A stretch of DNA of 64,000 nucleotides from Macrothele yani (GCA_039090855.1 CM077006.1:49609336-49673335), one strand, 5' to 3'; positions 10,573-21,280 are shown, counted from the stretch's first letter. Notes: generated from the letters alone by a model not told the origin. A program made the numbers and translations.

Positions 10573-11649
10573 CCAAAGGCATTCTGAAAGTAATGTCTAG
10601 TCCCTCATAAGATTTTTATTTTTAGCAGCAAAAATGTGAAACTTGGTGGCAAAATACTTGGTCATATTGTAAATAATGCTAGTCTATTCAAAGCATTGTC
10701 CACCACTTTCTATACATTTCCGCCATCTTTGAACCCATTGGTAAAATCCATTTTGGGAAAATTCTTGAGGCCGTCGTTTCACCCAGGAGTTCACAGCCAG
10801 TATGACGTGCCTTCCCCGCAGGACGCACATGAGATAAAAGCAGATAGCAGTGATAGCACATGTCCGCGTAGCTCAGTTGGGAGAGCGACTTACTCCGGAG
10901 TGAGGGGACCTGGTTTCGATGCACGGCGCGGACAAACTTGTACATTATAATAGTTTAACGTCTGTCGCATCGTCGAAACGTTCCCCACGAAGGGTGTTTC
11001 TCAAAGGGACAAACAGGAAGAAGTCTGTGGGAGTGAAATCAGGACGGTTGGGGCATTGGGGCATCATGGTCCACCCCATTTTCGCAACAGCCTGTGAATT
11101 CTCGATTGAGGTGTGGGAACGTGCGTTATCATGGCGTAAAACAACACTATGAAGTGGAATGTCACGTCTTTTCCTTCTGATAGGTTCATTTAGCTTCTTC
11201 AATGTCTGCACAAAGTGAGCACTGTTTATTGTTGCAACTCCTGGATGGTGACACGACGATCAGCTGTGATGTGGTATTTCATTCGTTGCCTGTTGGCATC
11301 TGTCACTGCAGTTGCGGGTCTTCCACTCCGTTGTTTGTCCGACACTGAACTTTCTCCCTCTCGAAACCCCTTCATCCATCTTCGAACGTTATTGATATCG
11401 ATTGTGGCAGCTCCATACACTGCCAGGAGTCTTCTGTGAATTTCTGGAGCCTCAAATCCCTCTTTCTCCAGGAATTCAATTACGGCTCGCTGCTTTTCTC
11501 TGTCATTCGTGATCTTTATTTGCGATTCTGAAAAAATTCGTTCCCACATTGGTAACAAATCATTGTACACGTCAGTGCAGTTTCATTAAAATCACTTCAA
11601 AATTTCAAAAGTTATTAATATGGAGGAATTACTTTCAGGATGCCCCTTG
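10573..11649 (-). mobile_element. mariner element 2, internally deleted, TIRs and TA present
   Basis: The ends are inverted repeats: GGCATTCTGAAAGTAAT at the left and ATTACTTTCAGGATGCC at the right, each next to a TA. The minus-strand N-terminus (EFLEKEGFEAPEIHRRLL, then RRWMKGFREG and SGRPATAV) is an HTH_48-type mariner domain. It ends at about 11226 in RRVTIQELQQ and jumps within about 15 bp to LKKLNEPIRRKRRD and LRHDNARSHTS, so roughly 100 residues carrying the first catalytic Asp are missing. The second (HDNARSH) and third (PDFTPTDFFLF) Asp motifs remain. The C-terminus (NSWVKRRPQEFSQNGFYQWV, stop near 10680) is separated from the rest by a SINE2-type insertion at 10803-10945. It is a non-autonomous fossil. 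Confidence 0.8.
10803..10945 (+). mobile_element. SINE2 variant nested in mariner 2
   Basis: The leader GACGTGCCTTCCCCGCAGGA differs from the 5968-type leader but matches the copy at 63235-63385. It is followed by a tRNA-like block whose 7-bp acceptor arms pair perfectly (GTCCGCG / CGCGGAC). The T-arm is broken and the anticodon-like hairpin has a 6-nt loop, so it is a SINE head and not a tRNA gene. The mariner C-terminus continues on both sides. Confidence 0.7.
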
Positions 11650-12689
11650 TATTCGTTTAGAGCTGATTTCAGCGCATTTTGCAAATCCCCGAGTTAATTC
11701 GTTCCAGCTGGTTAAAGGGTTAAACCGCACACCGCGCTCACGTGATATCTTACGTGTTGGAGTGAGCCAATTATATGACGAGGTCAGGTGTACTTAACAA
11801 ACTAGCATTTCAATGCATTTAATAAACTGTCAACGTAGTGTACAAATCGATGCTCCGTTGCCGTGTGTTTTAGCAAAATTTCACTCTGAAGACTGAGTAA
11901 ATCATATTCTTTCGCTATTTCTTTTTTGTTCCCTTACGATGCAAGAAATTTGTCTTTTCAATGAACACTGTAAAACGTTAGAAAAGTTTCTTTACTTTCG
12001 ACAGATCCCTCCGGAATTTATCCCTCCTCTTATCCCATTGTTAATTAGACTCCGCTTTTTTTTTTTTTTTCCTCCTGTCATTTTGCGGTTTCTGCATTTT
12101 TCATTATCTCAGCCTCTCCCATGTTGCTCTTCAAAATGCTTCCCTCCCCCGAAGCCTGCTTTAGTTTCCGCCTGCGCGACTTCAGCTTCTCCTCTCCCAC
12201 TTTTTCACCCTAAACGCCGAAAAAGAACGCGGTTTTTAATTTCAAAACATCGGCTGCACGTTCTTCTCGAATCGGCAGAACAGGTTTAATCCGATCAAGT
12301 GCAACCGGAAGCGTAGATTTATATGCAATCAGCGTTAGAGTTTATTTCGTAGAGAATTTCACGTCTGACTCGTCTCGTAAATTCTATTTCCTTTCCGGGC
12401 TGAATTTCGTTGTTCCGACAGTTTCTGGGTGGCAACAGGATGCTAGCTGCTGACTGCCATTCCTTAAACTCCTCCTCCCCCTTTTTTTTCTTACTATTCA
12501 TCAAAAAAATTACAGAATTATTCTCGAAAACGAAAAACAAAAATCCATTGCACCAAAGCTTGATTACTCTTGGTGATGCGTTTTAGTCTAATTTCAGGCA
12601 TGTAAAAATATCAATCTATGTGAAATATTTTGCGAAGATAAAATCCAAAAAGTAATTAAATACACAACTGTTCAGCCATTTCAGGGTCG
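11650..12689. other. No gene; contains one copy of a dispersed pyrimidine-rich repeat
   Basis: The stretch about 11980-12290 (GCGGTTTCTGCATTTTTCAT, TATCTCAGCC, then a C/T-rich run and CGGCTGCACGTTCTTCTCG) aligns by eye, in the same order, with about 37830-38100. The open frame across it is proline- and phenylalanine-rich low complexity and I do not call it a gene. Confidence 0.4.
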
Positions 12690-12942
12690 CAATGGTCTCA
12701 GTGCCTAGCTTCTGTCCATTCGTCCAAGTGAGCCCGGGTCCGAGTCACGAACGAGGCAAGGGTCCTTCCTGTTGTTTTTATTGATTTATATCTTGAGATT
12801 TATGATAGTATTTAGATTTAGAGATTAATTTTTGATTCTGTCTTACGGAACTGGTTTTCTGGAACCAATGACCCCAAATTAGATATATTCGACTGCTTTC
12901 AGATCTTAGAGTTGCTCACGGTGGTCGTTAATCGCCAAATAA
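12690..12942 (+). mobile_element. SINE1, diverged
   Basis: The A-box region (AATGGTCTCAGTGCCTAGC) and B box (GGGTCCGAGTCACGA) are weak. The second half (GACTGCTTTCAGATCTTAGA, TTGCTCACGGTGGTCGTTAA) is clear. An ARM repeat starts in its A-rich tail. Confidence 0.65.
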
Positions 12943-13833
12943 AACAAGTTTGGAAAATCATGCAATGCATTGATTATGATACGCTTTCTAATATACCAGA
13001 AATCATTAATCCAGTTATGAAGATAATGGCTGTGGAATAAATCTCGCTCCTGTGCCCTGACCTTTGGCCCCATTTCGATGACATTCAAAAGAACCGGTTC
13101 AGAGTACCACCGGAACAACATGATAAAATTTTGTAGCAAATCGAAGCATTTTTAATTTTTAGTCAAGTTATGAGGATAATGGCTGTGGAATGAATCTCGC
13201 TCCTATGCCCTGACCTTTGACCTCATTTTGATGATATTCAAAAGAAGCGGTTCAGAGTACCTCTGGAACAACATAATAAAGTTTTGTCGCAATCGAAGCA
13301 TTTTTAGTCAAGTTATGAGGATAATGGCTGTAGAATAAATCTCACTCCTGTGCCCTGACCTTTGACCCCATTTCAATGATATTCAAAAGAACCGGTTCAG
13401 AGTACCTCCGGAACAACATGATAAAATTCTGTCGCAATCGAAGCATTTTTAGTCAAGTTATGAGGATAATGACTGTGGAATAAATCTCGCTCCTGTTCCC
13501 TGCCTGACCTTTGATACCATTTTGATGATATTCAACAGTATTGGTTCTGTAAACCTCCGGAACAACATACTAACGTTTTGTTGCAATAGAAGTATTTTTA
13601 GTCAATTTATGACGCATAAGGTCGATGGAATGGATTCCGCTCCTATGTCCTGACCTTTGACCCCATTTCGTCCATTTTCAACAGGGTTCGTCCCCATGTG
13701 ATCCTCTACAACATACTAAAATTTCATCGAAATCGAGCCATTTTTACGCGAGTTATCGTGCGGACAGACAGACAGACGGATAAAGTTGGAGCATATACGC
13801 TTCTTCAACCTACGGTTGTAAAGCGTAAAAAAA
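12943..13833 (-). repeat. ARM repeat copy 2 (5 internal units)
   Basis: It begins at the A-tail of a SINE1 with ACAAGTTTGG...ATGCAATGCATTG and ends at GCTTCTTCAACCTACGGTTG then TAAAGCGTAAAAAAA. Five ~140-bp units each contain a TGACCTTTGACCCCATTT-like core. Units alternate between a type with GAACAACATGATAAAATT and a type with ACATACTAAAATTTCATCGA. Confidence 0.8.
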
Positions 13834-13849
13834 CGAATCTCCGTTTTTT

Positions 13850-14075
13850 GTCGTCCCGGTTGCGTAGTGGTCTGAGCGCTCGATTCTGCCCTTTTGTCCC
13901 AGATGGGTCCGGGTTCGAATCCCGGTGGGGCATGGATGTTGTGTTTGTCTTACGGTGTTTTTCTCTCCCTTCCCAGGAACCAGTCACCCCAAATTAAGAA
14001 CGTGCGACTGTTTACAATCCATCGAGTTGCTCTGGGTGGTCGTTAAACCTGCAATAACAACAACATCAATAAAAC
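13850..14075 (+). mobile_element. SINE1
   Basis: GTTGCGTAGTGGTCTGAGCG, GGGTTCGAATCCCGG and body to CGTTAAACCTGCAATAACAA. First of a dense cluster to about 16.09 kb. Confidence 0.8.
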
Positions 14076-14107
14076 GGCTACGTGATGAGTCGATCCCGGT
14101 TAGGCTT

Positions 14108-14230
14108 TGATAGCCGGTGGTGCAGAGGTCTGAGCGATGGCTTCTGATCATTCGCCCAACGAAGGTGTCTGGGTTCGAATCCCGGGTAAGGTATGGTTGT
14201 TTGTGTGTGTCTTTCGGTTTTTTTTTTCGC
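14108..14230 (+). mobile_element. SINE1 head only
   Basis: An intact A box (GTGGTGCAGAGGTCTGAGCG) and B box (GGGTTCGAATCCCGG), after which the family body is replaced by unrelated GT/T-rich sequence. The preceding CGTGATGAGTCGATCCCGGT recurs at about 14980. Confidence 0.65.
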
Positions 14231-14459
14231 TGTATTCCTTGTTCATCCGGCATTCTGTATTCAATGTTCATTCACTATGTACATTGCTGACGTCGAAACA
14301 CACAATGTCTATACTGTATATGTCCATGTATCTGTCTACCAAGTCCAATAAATAATTAAATTAACTCCCTATCCACCATTCAAAAAAAAAAAAAAAACTT
14401 CTCAACTTCAGCAGTCTTGATTGAAATAGCTCGTTCGTTGTGTTACTTCCAGAAATTAT

Positions 14460-14668
14460 TCATTTTTTTTATCGGAGGTTTAACGACCACCGGGAGCAAC
14501 TCTATGCCCTAAACAAGGGCAACTGGTTCCAGGGAAGGGAGACATCCAGTGCAGTAAGACAAACACAACATCCAGGCCTCACAGGGTTTCATACCCGAAC
14601 CCATCTTGGAAGAATAGTCAAAAATCAGCGCTTATGCCACTGCTGCGCCAGCAGGGCGGCCAAGTTAG
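14460..14668 (-). mobile_element. SINE1
   Basis: ATCGGAGGTTTAACGACCAC then body, degenerate B box (GGGTTTCATACCCGA) and A-box complement ending GCGCCAGCAGGGCGGCC. Slightly shortened body. Confidence 0.75.
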
Positions 14669-14751
14669 TTTACCCAAACTTTTTAGCTTCCCCTCCCTAA
14701 TTTATCAAAACATTTTCTCCGTAGTTCATTTGTTTAGGGGTTGAACGGCCA

Positions 14752-14972
14752 CGTGACCTCCCCTGTGGCGCAGTGGTCAAAGCCCTTGCTTCTGATCAAT
14801 CGCCCCAGATGAGTCTGGGTTCAAATCCCGGTGAGACGTGGATGTCGTGTTTGTCTTACGGTCTTTACCTCTCCCTTCCCTGGAACCAGTGACCCTAAAT
14901 TAGGGACATGCGACTGCTTATAGCCCATCGAGTTGCTCACGGTGGTCGTTAAACTCCTAACCAAAAAAAAAA
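14752..14972 (+). mobile_element. SINE1, full length
   Basis: CCCTGTGGCGCAGTGGTCAA, B box GGGTTCAAATCCCGG, full body, CGTTAAACTCCTAACC and A10 tail. A reverse-strand SINE tail fragment (TTTGTTTAGGGGTTGAACGG) lies immediately upstream. Confidence 0.85.
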
Positions 14973-15004
14973 CGGCCATGTGATGAGTCAATCCCTGTTA
15001 GGCT

Positions 15005-15115
15005 TTGATAATGTGCCTGTCTTCCGACACTGGCTCTCTCCCTTTCTGGAGTAGCCGCCTGAAATTTGGGTTGGGCGACTGCTCACGGTGGGTGTTAAAT
15101 TCCCAAACAGATGAA
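15005..15115 (+). mobile_element. SINE1 without head
   Basis: Only the body is present (CACTGGCTCTCTCCC, GGGCGACTGCTCACGG, GTGTTAAATTCCCAAAC), with an internal deletion of the TTATAGCCCATTGAG stretch. Confidence 0.6.
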
Positions 15116-15214
15116 ACACAAATTTCTGTTGTTCATAAGGTGTGAGGTGTGTTGCGGAACATGATTTTACCTAAAAAATGTTTCGCAGTGTGGAAGCAGA
15201 ACATTTCCTCCGTT

Positions 15215-15410
15215 TTTTGTTTATTTGTTTGGGGGTTAACGACCGCCGTGAGCTGTAATCCCTAATTTAGGGTCACTGGATCCAGGGAGGGGAGACAGCC
15301 AGCGCCGTAAGACAAACATACTATCCATGACTCACTTGGATTTCGAGTCCAGACCCATCTTGAACAAATGGTCATAAGCCAGCGTTTCGTACTACTTGGC
15401 AACCGAGAGT
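15215..15410 (-). mobile_element. SINE1, deleted form
   Basis: GTTTGGGGGTTAACGACCGC tail, shortened body (CCCTAATTTAGGGTCACTGG), degenerate B box and a weak A box near 15390. Confidence 0.65.
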
Positions 15411-15804
15411 GTCTTCTCTCCGTTTCCAGATATTCATGGAAATGTGAATGTGCTCTGAGATTCAAAGATTGGTCCCCCGAAGCAAGATCCTCAGCTAAGT
15501 CAAAGTTATGTTAGGATTTACTTCCTGCTTATGAGTCAAAGGTCTCCATTTACAGCTATCTAGGCACCCAACACTGACAACATCTCACAGAATGCCTTTT
15601 GCACTTCAAACTCGTTATCCTTCTGTCTTGCTTCAGTTCTTTAATCTTATATTATCATGATTTTTCTCATTACTCTAAATTTCTTTTAGGCCATTCGAGG
15701 TGAATTAATTCTCTTAGTTCATCGCATGCTCCTTCGTTCAACGTGGCTGAACAACCTAAAATTGCTTGTTTCCACTCTACTAACATTTTTCTGTACTTTT
15801 TTTT
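15411..15804. other. No recognisable gene
   Basis: Spacer between SINE copies; no coding or repeat signal seen. Confidence 0.4.
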
Positions 15805-16092
15805 GTAGTTTGTTTGGGGTTTAATGACGACCATGAGCAACTCAGTGGGCTATAAGCAGTCGCTGGGCCCTAGTTTATGGCCGCTGACTCTAGAGTAGGG
15901 AGAGAGCCAGGGCCGTGAGACAAAGAAGTCGCCCATTCCTAATTTGTGGTCACTGACTCCAGGGAAGGCAAAGGGCCAGTGCCGTAAGACAAACGCAACA
16001 TTCATGCCTCGCCGGGATTCGAACCCGGACCCATCTTGGACGAACATTCAGTCATAAGCCAGCGCTTGGCGCACTGTTCCACCAGGGAGGCA
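15805..16092 (-). mobile_element. SINE1 with internal ~85-bp duplication
   Basis: The body segment from AGTCGC...CTAGTTT through CAGGGCCGTGAGACAAA is followed by a second copy (AGTCGCCCATTCCTAATTTG ... GTGCCGTAAGACAAA) before the B box (GGGATTCGAACCCGG). This lengthens the element to about 288 bp. Confidence 0.75.
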
Positions 16093-16203
16093 GTTTTTGC
16101 TTCACATTACGCACGTGCAGTACATCTTCGTTCCGCACATGACCAGAACGAGTCTTACCACAAAACTCCCCTAACTAACATCTCTCCAGCACACAAACGG
16201 CTC

Positions 16204-16398
16204 CTATATCTCATATACAGTGCCCCAGATTTCACCACTGTACATCAGAGTAAGATCAGTCACATTTTCAATGTACAGCCCATCAAGACCTTCTCTAGAA
16301 TCCTTCAGTTCTGTAAAATCATCCAAAAGCAGCTCTGACTTTGAAATATGAAGTTTTCCGCCTACGAATTTCACCAGCGAATTTGTTTTCTCTGCCAC
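16204..16398 (-). CDS. Unrecognised 64-codon open frame
   Basis: The frame starts MAEKTNSLVKFVGGKLHISK and ends SGEIWGTVYEI. Its composition looks protein-like (balanced hydrophobic and acidic residues, no low complexity), and a pyrimidine-AG (TGTATTTAG) sits about 15 bp upstream of the ATG, which could be a splice acceptor. I recognise no family. It may be an isolated exon, a fossil of an unknown element or chance. Confidence 0.25.
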   Translation of the reverse strand: MAEKTNSLVKFVGGKLHISKSELLLDDFTELKDSREGLDGLYIENVTDLTLMYSGEIWGTVYEI

Positions 16399-16679
16399 AC
16401 ATGCTTCCTAAATACACAATGAGGTGGTGGTCGCAATGTCGGTGGTCAAAATGTAGACACCGTAATGTTGACATGTCGCCTGTCAACACGGTCAAAACAT
16501 GAACAGTAAAATTGTCGACAGGGTCAATATTTTTTGTTTTGTTTTGAAATGAGTGAAATTACAGTTACTTTGTCAGTACTAAATATTTGCTTTGGCAAGA
16601 TACACGTGACTTCACTCAGACAAAGAACAATGGCTTTCTCATCAGTGAAATGTCACACCTTCACTAAAGGACAAAGCAT
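16399..16679. other. No recognisable gene
   Basis: Includes a GTC/GAC-rich stretch near 16430-16510 with repeated GTCGACA-like words. No coding signal. Confidence 0.35.
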
Positions 16680-16768
16680 CAATTTTTAAGTCCCCTAGTC
16701 CTGGGCTCTTTCGGCAATTTGTATCGGCTGTGCTCGTATTCAAACTCGTTACATAACAGATCAAAGTA

Positions 16769-18100
16769 CACTGCTGGCCATATAAAGTGCAACACCACGA
16801 AAGACAAGACATATAAAAGCCATATTTGTTGTACAGAAAGAAGATGATACAAGGATTGCAAATACAACACGGTGAGACGAAGGGAACATATAGCAATCAG
16901 TATCTGGTGTAGCCACCCTGGGCGGCAATTGCTGTTGCTACGCGGCTCGGCATCGACAGGAAGAGACGTTGGGTGTGTGTTTGGGGAATGTCCGTCCACG
17001 CAGCTTTGATACGATGCTACAGTTCCTCCGTTGAATCCGGGGTTGGCGTACCAGTCGTCTGGCGATCAAGTATTACACGTGTTCAATAGGCGACATATCC
17101 GCTGGCCGAGGAAGGCGTGGCACATGATGGCGGTCCAGGAAGTCTTGGACTTTGCGTGCCACATGCGATCGCGCATTACTCTGTTGGTAAATGGCACCAG
17201 ACAGTCCCTGAAGATCTGGTACAACAATAGGCTCCAATACCTTAGTGATGTCACGACGGCGGTTCAACGTACCGGTAATGCGGACGAGGCGTGTGCGCGA
17301 GTGGAATCCAATGGCACCCCAAACGCTGGGTGCCGGGCCAGTACGGCGCAGTATAATGCAGTACTCACTCCGCCGGTCACCGCGGAACAGCCAGACACGG
17401 ATTCGTCCATCGTTGTGCTGCAAACTGAAGCGAGATCCGTCTATAAACATGATGCCTTGCGATGCGCGACGTCCTTGGCACCATTGCAGCCGCAGACGCC
17501 GGTGTTGTACAGCCAAAGTAGTCGAAGCAATGGGCGCCGTGAAGAAATACCCTCCTACTGCAAATGGCGTCGAACCGTCACTGCGGAGACTGGGTGTTGT
17601 GCCACCCACCCGAACTGTTGAGCTGCGGTGGTCGATGTAGCTGTGCGATCCATCAGAACCATGCCCACCAGATGTCGGTCCTCTCGTTCGGTGGTGTGTT
17701 CTTTCCTCGGCTACCCACTCACGCTATATTCTCTCCACCGTGGCCGCATGCCGTCCAACACGAGCACCGATGTCTCGGAGTAATAATCCGCAATCTCGAT
17801 ATGCCACAATTCTCCTGCGATCGAAATCGGAAACCTGCTGGTAGGACTGCCGTTGTCTTCGACGGGGCATGCTGCAGCTATCCGTGGCCAGGGACGGCGA
17901 GCAAACGCATTTCGAGTGATCCACACTCGCTCCTTGTTCACACTCCCATACTACTCCCAGGGGACGCTACTGTCTCACATGACTTCCATATGTGTTGCCC
18001 GGTTAATGATTTGAATGTGCGCACGTGTTCTGCCCTTCTGCCAACTTTCGAGCCCCTAGGATGCATATTCCTGGTGTTGCACTTTTAATGGCCAGCAGTG
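16769..18100 (-). mobile_element. Tc1-like element A, full-length borders, TA duplication
   Basis: Inverted ends CACTGCTGGCCATATAAAGT / ACTTTTAATGGCCAGCAGTG are flanked by TA at 16767-16768 and 18101-18102. The length is 1332 bp. The same end sequence (CACTGCTGGCC) marks the Tc1 at 30382-31790, so the two belong to one family. It sits inside a satellite 1 unit. Confidence 0.92.
16897..17870 (-). pseudogene. Tc1-like transposase pseudogene A
   Basis: The start at 17870 is MPRRRQRQSYQQVSDFDRRR (helix-turn-helix region), followed by IVAYRDCG and IGARVGRHAATV. The middle shows MFIDGSRFSLQ (first Asp kept), APSVWGAIGF and YQQSNARSHVA, where the expected catalytic Asp of QQDNARPH is Ser. The third motif MSPIEHV keeps its Glu. 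A stop follows SPIEHV and the frame shifts before the C-terminus (MPSRVATAIAAQGGYTRY, stop 16897-16899). An inactive relic of a DDE transposase that would cut and paste its own inverted ends at TA. Confidence 0.85.
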
Positions 18101-21081
18101 TAGTAATGTTACACTTGTACTCTGTCACAAAATATTAATTGCAAATCCCTAAGCCTAGGACTTTTTAGCTATTTTTAATCCGCCGTGCTCATATTCATGT
18201 CGTTTGCATAACAACTCACGTATTGAGCCTTTACTCAGGCACAAAACATTAGTTAAAGGCACCAAGACCAGGGTTTTTTAACAATTTTAATCCGTTGTGC
18301 TCATATTTATGTTGTTTACATAACAAGTCAAGTATTGAGCTTTTACTCAAGCACAAAATATTAGTTAAAGACGCTAAGCCTAGGACTTTTTAACAATTTT
18401 AATCCGCCGTGCTCATATTCATATCGTTTACATAACAAGTCAAGTATTGAGCTTTTACTCAAGCACAAAATATTAGTTAAAGACACTACACGCTAAGGAC
18501 TTTTTAACAATTTTAATCCGCCGTGCTTATATTCATATCGTTTACATAACAAGTCAAGTATTGAGCTTTTACTCAAGCACAAAATATTAGTTAAAGACAC
18601 TACACGCTAAGGACTTTTTAACAATTTTAATCCGCCGTGCTCATATTCATATCGTTTGCATAACAACTCACGTATTGAGCCTTTACTCAGGCACAAAACA
18701 TTAGTTAAAGGCACCAAGACCAGGGTTTTTTAACAATTTTAATCCGTTGTGCTCATATTCATATCGTTTGCATAACAAGTCAAGTATTGAGCTTTTACTC
18801 AGGCACAAAATATTAGTTAAAGACGCTAAGCCTAGGACTTTTTAACAATTTTAATCCGCCGTGCTCATATTCATATCGTTTACATAACAAGTCAAGTATT
18901 GAGCTTTTACTCAAGCACAAAATATTAGTTAAAGACACTACACGCTAAGGACTTTTTAACAATTTTAATCCACCGTGCTCATATTCATATCGTTTGCATA
19001 ACAAGTCAAGTATTGAGCTTTTACTCAAGCACAAAATATTAGTTAAAGACACTACGCCTAGGACTTTTTAACAATTTTAATCCGCCGTGCTCATATTCAT
19101 ATCGTTTACATAACAAGTCAAGTATTGAGCTTTTACTCAGGCACAAATATTAGTTAAAGACACTAAGCCAAGGACTTTTTAACAATTTTAATCCACTGTG
19201 CTCATATTCATATCGTTTGCATAACAAGTCAAGTATTGAGCTTTTACTGAGGCACAAAATATTAGTTAAAGACACTAAGCCTAGGACTTTTTAACAATAT
19301 TAATCCGTCGTGCTCATATTCATATCGTTTGTATAACAAGTCAAGCATTGAGCTTTTACTCAGGCACAAAACATTAGTTAAAGGCGCTAATCCTAGGGGT
19401 TTTTAACAATTTTAATTTGTTGTGCTCATATTCATGTCGTTTGCATAACAAGTCAAGTATTGAGCTTTTACTCAGGTAAAACATTAGTTAAAAACGCTAA
19501 GCCCAGGGTTTTTAACAATTTTAATCCGCCGTGCTCATATTCCTATCGTTTGCATAACAAGTCAAGTATTGAGCTTTTACTCAAGCACAAAATATTAGTT
19601 AAAGACACTACACGCTAAGGACTTTTTAACAATTTTAATCCGCCGTGCTCATATTCATATCGTTTGCATAACAAGTCAAGTATTGATCTTTTACTCAAGC
19701 ACAAAATATTAGTTAAAGACACTACACGCTAAGGACTTTTTAACAATTTTAATCCACCGTGCTCATATTCATATCGTTTGCATAACAAGTCAAGCATTGA
19801 GCTTTTACTCAAGCACAAAACATTAGTTAAAGACACTAAGCCCAGGACTTTTTAACAATTTTAATCCGCCGTGCTCATATTCATATCGTTTACATAACAA
19901 GTCAAGTATTGAGCTTTTACTCAAGCACAAAATATTAGTTAAAGACACTACACGCTAAGGACTTTTTAACAATTTTAATCCGCCGTGCTCATATTCATAT
20001 CGTTTACATAACAAGTCAAGTATTGAGCTTTTACTCAGGCACAAAATATTAGTTAAAGACACTAAGCCTAGGGGTTTTTAACAATTTTAAATTTGTTGTG
20101 CTCATATTCTTGTCGTTTGCATAACAAGTCAAGTATTGAGCTTTTACTCAAGCACAAAATATTAGTTAAAGACACTACACGCTAAGGACTTTTTAACAAT
20201 TTTAATCCGCCGTGCTCATATTCATATCGTTTACATAACAAGTCAAGTATTGAGCTTTTACTCAGGCACAAAATATTAGTTAAAGACACTACACGCTAAG
20301 GACTTTTTAACAATTTTAATCCGCCGTGCTCATATTCATATCGTTTACATAACAAGTCAAGTATTGAGCTTTTACTCAGGCACAAAATATTAGTTAAAGA
20401 CGCTAAGCCTAGGACTTTTTAACAATTTTAATCCGCCGTGCTCATATTCATATCGTTTACATAACAAGTCAAGTATTGAGCTTTTACTCAGGCACAAATA
20501 TTAGTTAAAGACACTAAGCCAAGGACTTTTTAACAATTTTAATCCGTCGTGCTCATATTCATATCGTTTGTATAACAAGTCAAGCATTGAGCTTTTACTC
20601 AGGCACAAAACATTAGTTTAAGGCGCTAATCCTAGGGGTTTTTAACAATTTTAATTTGTTGTGCTCATATTCATGTCGTTTGCATAACAAGTCAAGTATT
20701 GAGCTTTTACTCAGGTAAAACATTAGTTAAAAACGCTAAGCCCAGGGTTTTTAACAATTTTAATCCGCCGTGCTCATATTCCTATCGTTTGCATAACAAG
20801 TCAAGTATTGAGTTTTTACTCAGGCACAAAACATTAGTTAAAGGCGCTAATCCAAGGATTTTTTAACAATTTCAATCCGTTGTGCTCATATTCATGTTCT
20901 TTGCATAACAAGTCAGGTATTGAGCTTTTACGCAGGTACGAAACATTAGTTAAAGGCGCTAAGGTGTTTTTTTTAACAATTTTAATCCGCTGTGCTCATA
21001 TTTGCAAGGTTTCATAGAAAGTCAAGTTAATCATGTTGAATTTTTACTCGAGCACAAAACATTAATTCATAGACGCTAGTT

Positions 21082-21280
21082 TTTTGGAGGTTTAACGACC
21101 ACCGACGGGCTATAAGTAGTCGCCCGTCCCTAATTTGTGGCCACTGGTCCCAGGGAAGGGGATGCCCAGTGCCGTAGAACAAACGCAACATCCATGCCTC
21201 ATCGGGATTCTACCCCAGACCCATCTCGGACGAATGGTCAGAAGCCAGCGCTTAGACCACTGTGGCACCGAAGTGGCCAT
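21082..21280 (-). mobile_element. SINE1 at the edge of satellite 1
   Basis: TTTTTGGAGGTTTAACGACC then a shortened body (the GTGAGCAACTC stretch is lost), CCCTAATTTGTGGCCACTGG, a degenerate B box and the A-box complement near 21260. Confidence 0.8.

Larger units (their letters stand above)
16680..21080. repeat. Satellite 1, ~115-bp tandem array (about 26 units), interrupted by Tc1
   Basis: The unit is about 112-118 bp: GCACAAAATATTAGTTAAAG, a variable CTAAGCCTAGGAC segment, TTTTTAACAATTTTAATCCG, CGTGCTCATATTCATATCGT, TTACATAACAAGTCAAGTAT and TGAGCTTTTACTC. The main array is 18103-21080. One diverged unit lies at 16680-16766 on the far side of the Tc1 at 16769-18100 and rejoins the array when that element is removed. 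Units fall into classes (CACGCTAAGG, GCCTAGGAC, CCTAGGGG). A multi-unit block at about 19300-19560 recurs at about 20540-20800, an offset near 1.24 kb, indicating block duplication. No conserved ORF. Confidence 0.9.

Noticed and set aside
10860..10935. Functional tRNA gene
   Set aside because: The acceptor arms pair, but the T-arm is broken and the anticodon-like loop has 6 nt. The same block recurs as part of a SINE family.
11939..12289. 116-codon ORF as a gene
   Set aside because: Phe/Pro/Ser low-complexity translation of a T- and C-rich repeat shared with 37.8-38.1 kb; no domain.
13984..14271. ORFs containing YKQSPVPNLG- or SNPDPSGTN-type peptides (also 6194, 9741, 55704 and others)
   Set aside because: These are translations of the SINE1 body, recurring wherever the SINE occurs.
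17564..18088. 174-codon plus-strand ORF in Tc1 A
   Set aside because: Antisense to the transposase N-terminus and the inverted end; no domain.
18103..21080. CRISPR-like array
   Set aside because: The units are contiguous ~115-bp tandem repeats without unique spacers, in eukaryotic context, with no cas genes.
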